Shown: one piece after another, positions 5,187-7,391 of the stretch
How the letters are laid out: the number at the start of each line of letters is the position of its first letter
Position numbering within the stretch: the first letter of the stretch is position 1
Assembly (NCBI GenBank): GCA_943326975.2
Contig: CALPVI020000080.1
Location: 1-7,391 of the forward strand
Direction of reading: 5' to 3'
Length of the DNA: 7,391 bases
DNA from: Actinomyces viscosus
GTDB lineage: Bacteria > Bacteroidota > Bacteroidia > Flavobacteriales_D > Crocinitomicaceae
Translations under genes and position numbers: made by a program
The notes under the pieces: generated by a model
What the model was told of the DNA's origin: nothing
The model's database searches: none
What the model saw: the letters and a program-made list of their open reading frames with translations, nothing else

Positions 5187-6659
5187 ATGTCACTTTCAAA
5201 TATTACTCAAATCAGGGAAGGTTTAACATACGATGATGTTCTGTTAATTCCGGCTTATTCAGAAGTATTGCCAAGAGATGTTCAATTAAAAACTAAATTC
5301 TCGAGAAATATAATCTTAAATGCTCCAATTGTTTCTGCTGCTATGGATACAGTTACAGAATCAAAGTTAGCTATTGCAATTGCACAGCAAGGAGGTATAG
5401 GTGTGATTCACAAAAATATGACGATTGCAGAGCAAGCTTTGGAAGTAAGAAAGGTAAAACGCTCTGAAAGTGGAATGATATTAGATCCGATTACATTAAA
5501 CGAAAAAGCATATGTAAAAGATGCACTTTTTTTAATGAAAGAAAATAGTATTGGTGGGATTCCAATTGTTGACGATTCTAAAAAGTTGTTAGGGATTATT
5601 ACGAATAGAGATTTAAGATTTGAAAAAAACACAAATCGCCCAATCATTGAAGTAATGACTTCGTCAAATTTAATAACAACCTCTGATGGAACTGATTTAT
5701 CGATAGCCGAAGAAATTTTACAAGAAAATAAAATTGAAAAATTACCAGTAGTAGATGCAAATAATAAATTAGTTGGATTAATTACTTACAGAGATATTAT
5801 TAAAGTAAAAGAACATCCAGATTCGTGTAAAGACGCATTTGGACGTTTACGTGTTGCAGCTGCTGTGGGTGTGACAAATGATACAATAGAAAGAGTTGAC
5901 GCTTTAGTTGAAGCGGGTGTTGATGCAATAATCATTGATACAGCTCATGGACATACGCAAGGTGTTGTTACAAAATTAAAAGAAGTAAAAGCAAAATATC
6001 GATCATTAGATGTAGTTGTAGGGAATATCGCTACAGCTGCAGCAGCAAGATATTTGGTAGATGCAGGAGCAGATGCTGTAAAAGTTGGGATTGGTCCAGG
6101 TTCTATTTGTACTACTCGCATTATTGCAGGGGTTGGCGTACCTCAGTTGACAGCGGTAAATGATGTTGCAAGAGAATTAGAAGGTTCAGGTATCCCTGTT
6201 ATTGCAGATGGAGGAATTCGTTACACTGGAGATATCGTGAAGGCAATAGCTGCTGGTGCAGATGCCGTAATGGTTGGTTCTATGTTTGCGGGAGTTGAAG
6301 AGTCGCCTGGAGAAACGATTATTTTCGAAGGAAGAAAGTTTAAATCTTATCGAGGAATGGGTTCTGTTGAAGCAATGCAAAAAGGTTCAAAAGATAGATA
6401 TTTTCAAGACGCGGAAGATGATGTGAAAAAATTAGTGCCAGAAGGTATATCCGGTAGAGTTCCATATAAAGGATTTTTAGTTGAAGTGATGTATCAAATC
6501 GCCGGAGGATTAAGAGCTGGAATGGGCTATTGTGGAGCACCTAATATTGAAAAATTAAAACATGCGGAATTTGTAAGGATAACAAATGCAGGAATGAAAG
6601 AGTCTCATCCACATGATGTTACAATTTCAAGAGAAGCGCCAAATTATAGTATAAAATAA
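5187..6659 (+). CDS. guaB: Inosine-5'-monophosphate dehydrogenase
   Basis: The gene is complete at 490 residues, the normal bacterial length. It encodes the cytoplasmic enzyme that oxidises IMP to XMP with NAD, the committed step of GMP synthesis. The catalytic barrel is split in the usual way by two CBS domains (about 94-150 and 155-212), which in this family bind adenine or guanine nucleotides and adjust activity. Key elements are all visible: YDDVLL at the N-terminus, DTAHGH (251-256) in the NAD site, the catalytic loop GSICTTR with Cys308, DGGIR (341-345) for IMP phosphate binding, and the mobile flap region YRGMGS (388-393) with the downstream conserved SGRVPYKG. The ATG at 5187 gives the standard N-terminus. 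The gene has its own candidate promoter, diverging from the secreted-protein gene, and the isomerase gene follows after 49 bp on the same strand, probably co-transcribed. Confidence 0.98.
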   Translation: MSLSNITQIREGLTYDDVLLIPAYSEVLPRDVQLKTKFSRNIILNAPIVSAAMDTVTESKLAIAIAQQGGIGVIHKNMTIAEQALEVRKVKRSESGMILDPITLNEKAYVKDALFLMKENSIGGIPIVDDSKKLLGIITNRDLRFEKNTNRPIIEVMTSSNLITTSDGTDLSIAEEILQENKIEKLPVVDANNKLVGLITYRDIIKVKEHPDSCKDAFGRLRVAAAVGVTNDTIERVDALVEAGVDAIIIDTAHGHTQGVVTKLKEVKAKYRSLDVVVGNIATAAAARYLVDAGADAVKVGIGPGSICTTRIIAGVGVPQLTAVNDVARELEGSGIPVIADGGIRYTGDIVKAIAAGADAVMVGSMFAGVEESPGETIIFEGRKFKSYRGMGSVEAMQKGSKDRYFQDAEDDVKKLVPEGISGRVPYKGFLVEVMYQIAGGLRAGMGYCGAPNIEKLKHAEFVRITNAGMKESHPHDVTISREAPNYSIK

Positions 6660-6708
6660 ATAATTAATTTTTACGTTATAGTAAAATTGCATAATTGAAA
6701 TAAATAAA

Positions 6709-7391
6709 ATGAAAAAGTATATTGTATTAGTAGTAAGTTCTTTCTTCTTATTTAAAACATTTGCTCAGCAAGATCCTGTTTTATTAGAAGTTGATGGTAA
6801 AAAAGTTACAAAATCAGAATTTTTACAGATTTATCTAAAAAACAACCCAAATCCTAAATATGATAAACAATCTTTGGATGAATATACTGAGTTGTTCAAA
6901 AAATTTCAATTAAAAGTAATTGAAGCTGAAAAGTTAGGATATGATACTTTGCCAAAATTGAAATCTGAGTTAGCAGGATATAGAAAACAGCTTGCCACGC
7001 CCTATTTAATTGATTCAGCAAAAAATCAAGAATTAGTTAAAGAGGCATATGATAGAATGACTAAAGAAGTGAAAGCTTCTCATATTCTTCTTCGAATAGA
7101 TCCTAATGCTTTACCAGTAGACACTTTAAGAATTTATAATAAGATAGCTGAATTAAAGAAAAAGATTGAAGGAGGGGAAGACTTTGGGAGAATTGCAGTT
7201 GCCAATTCGGAAGATCCATCCGTTTCATTTAATGCAGGCGATTTAGGGTATTTTACTGCTTTTCAGATGGTTTATCCATTTGAAGATGCGGCATATAAAA
7301 CTGAGGTTAGTAAAATTTCTCAAATAATAAGAACTCGTTTTGGTTATCATATTCTTAAAGTAACGGATGTTAGACCAGCAAGAGGATCTAT
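6709..7391 (+). CDS. Secreted parvulin-type peptidylprolyl isomerase, 3' end cut by window edge
   Basis: About 227 residues are present and the frame is open to the right edge. The first 19 residues are a signal peptide (MKKYIVLVVSSFFLFKTFA, then QQD), so the protein works in the periplasm or is tethered elsewhere in the envelope. A SurA-like helical chaperone segment (about 25-115, including VDGKKVTKSEFLQIY) comes before a parvulin/rotamase domain (about 121-222). That domain has the hallmark motifs KASHILLRID (122-131), GDLGYF (177-182) and FGYHILKV (211-218). The family catalyses cis-trans isomerisation of prolyl bonds and helps fold outer-membrane and secreted proteins. Homologues are PpiC/SurA/PpiD-like and often longer, with a second isomerase domain, so the missing part may decide the subtype. 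The ATG at 6709 lies 49 bp after guaB in an AT-rich gap without a clear ribosome binding site or strong promoter. I avoid a gene symbol because ppiC, surA and ppiD cannot be separated here. Confidence 0.93.
   Translation, partial: MKKYIVLVVSSFFLFKTFAQQDPVLLEVDGKKVTKSEFLQIYLKNNPNPKYDKQSLDEYTELFKKFQLKVIEAEKLGYDTLPKLKSELAGYRKQLATPYLIDSAKNQELVKEAYDRMTKEVKASHILLRIDPNALPVDTLRIYNKIAELKKKIEGGEDFGRIAVANSEDPSVSFNAGDLGYFTAFQMVYPFEDAAYKTEVSKISQIIRTRFGYHILKVTDVRPARGS

Noticed and set aside
5408..6540. Three minus-strand open frames inside guaB
   Set aside because: They are shadows of the guaB frame; composition and lack of motifs argue against coding.
6664..6689. AT-rich hairpin (TTTTAC...GTAAAA) after guaB
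   Set aside because: The stem is six pairs with a single G-C pair and has no following T run, so I do not call it a terminator; guaB and the isomerase gene may be co-transcribed.
6682..6689. TAAAATTG as a -7 box for the isomerase gene
   Set aside because: It has one mismatch to TAnnTTTG, but no TTG lies at the right distance upstream and the gap is so AT-rich that such matches are expected by chance.
1..7391. Defence island, CRISPR, prophage or other new multi-gene system
   Set aside because: All seven genes fit known Bacteroidota families, most of them housekeeping; there are no repeats, transposases, integrases or tRNA attachment sites. The PglZ domain here is the PorX form, not a phage-exclusion (BREX) PglZ with its partner genes.

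Overview
This window looks like ordinary chromosome from a low-GC member of the Bacteroidota, most likely the Flavobacteriales. The base composition is strongly AT-rich, roughly one third GC by eye. It carries porX, the response regulator of the type IX secretion system (T9SS), which is confined to that phylum. Ribosome binding sites are weak or absent, and several upstream regions match the Bacteroidota promoter pattern TTG-N17-23-TAnnTTTG. All genes read as intact except two cut by the window edges. I see no mobile elements, CRISPR arrays, RNA genes or phage-like genes.

Layout. Positions 1-3032 hold a minus-strand block read in the order porX, tsaE, ald. porX encodes a response regulator fused to a PglZ-type alkaline-phosphatase-fold domain. 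tsaE encodes the t6A tRNA-modification ATPase, and ald (cut by the left edge) encodes an alanine dehydrogenase-family protein. tsaE and ald overlap by four bases. An 85-bp gap between porX and tsaE holds a terminator-like hairpin and a perfect 18-bp palindrome, so porX may be only partly coupled to the other two. Diverging from porX is a plus-strand gene for a SAMHD1-like HD-domain phosphohydrolase (about 3078-4316). Its promoter appears to sit over the porX start codon. That gene converges on a minus-strand gene (4376-5017) for a small secreted protein with a carboxypeptidase-like regulatory fold, and an inverted repeat lies at the junction. From a second divergent intergenic region (5018-5186), guaB (IMP dehydrogenase) reads rightward, followed by a secreted parvulin-type peptidylprolyl isomerase gene cut by the right edge.

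How the genes relate. Most are housekeeping: tRNA modification, guanine nucleotide synthesis, alanine/pyruvate metabolism and envelope protein folding. PorX links the region to T9SS control. The least routine points are as follows. The porX and HD genes encode two metal-dependent phosphoesterase folds from tightly interlocked divergent promoters. The HD gene seems to lack an ATG start. The alanine dehydrogenase homologue seems to have Gln where the classical catalytic His belongs. The small exported protein belongs to a family whose function I do not know. I found no convincing undescribed multi-gene system.
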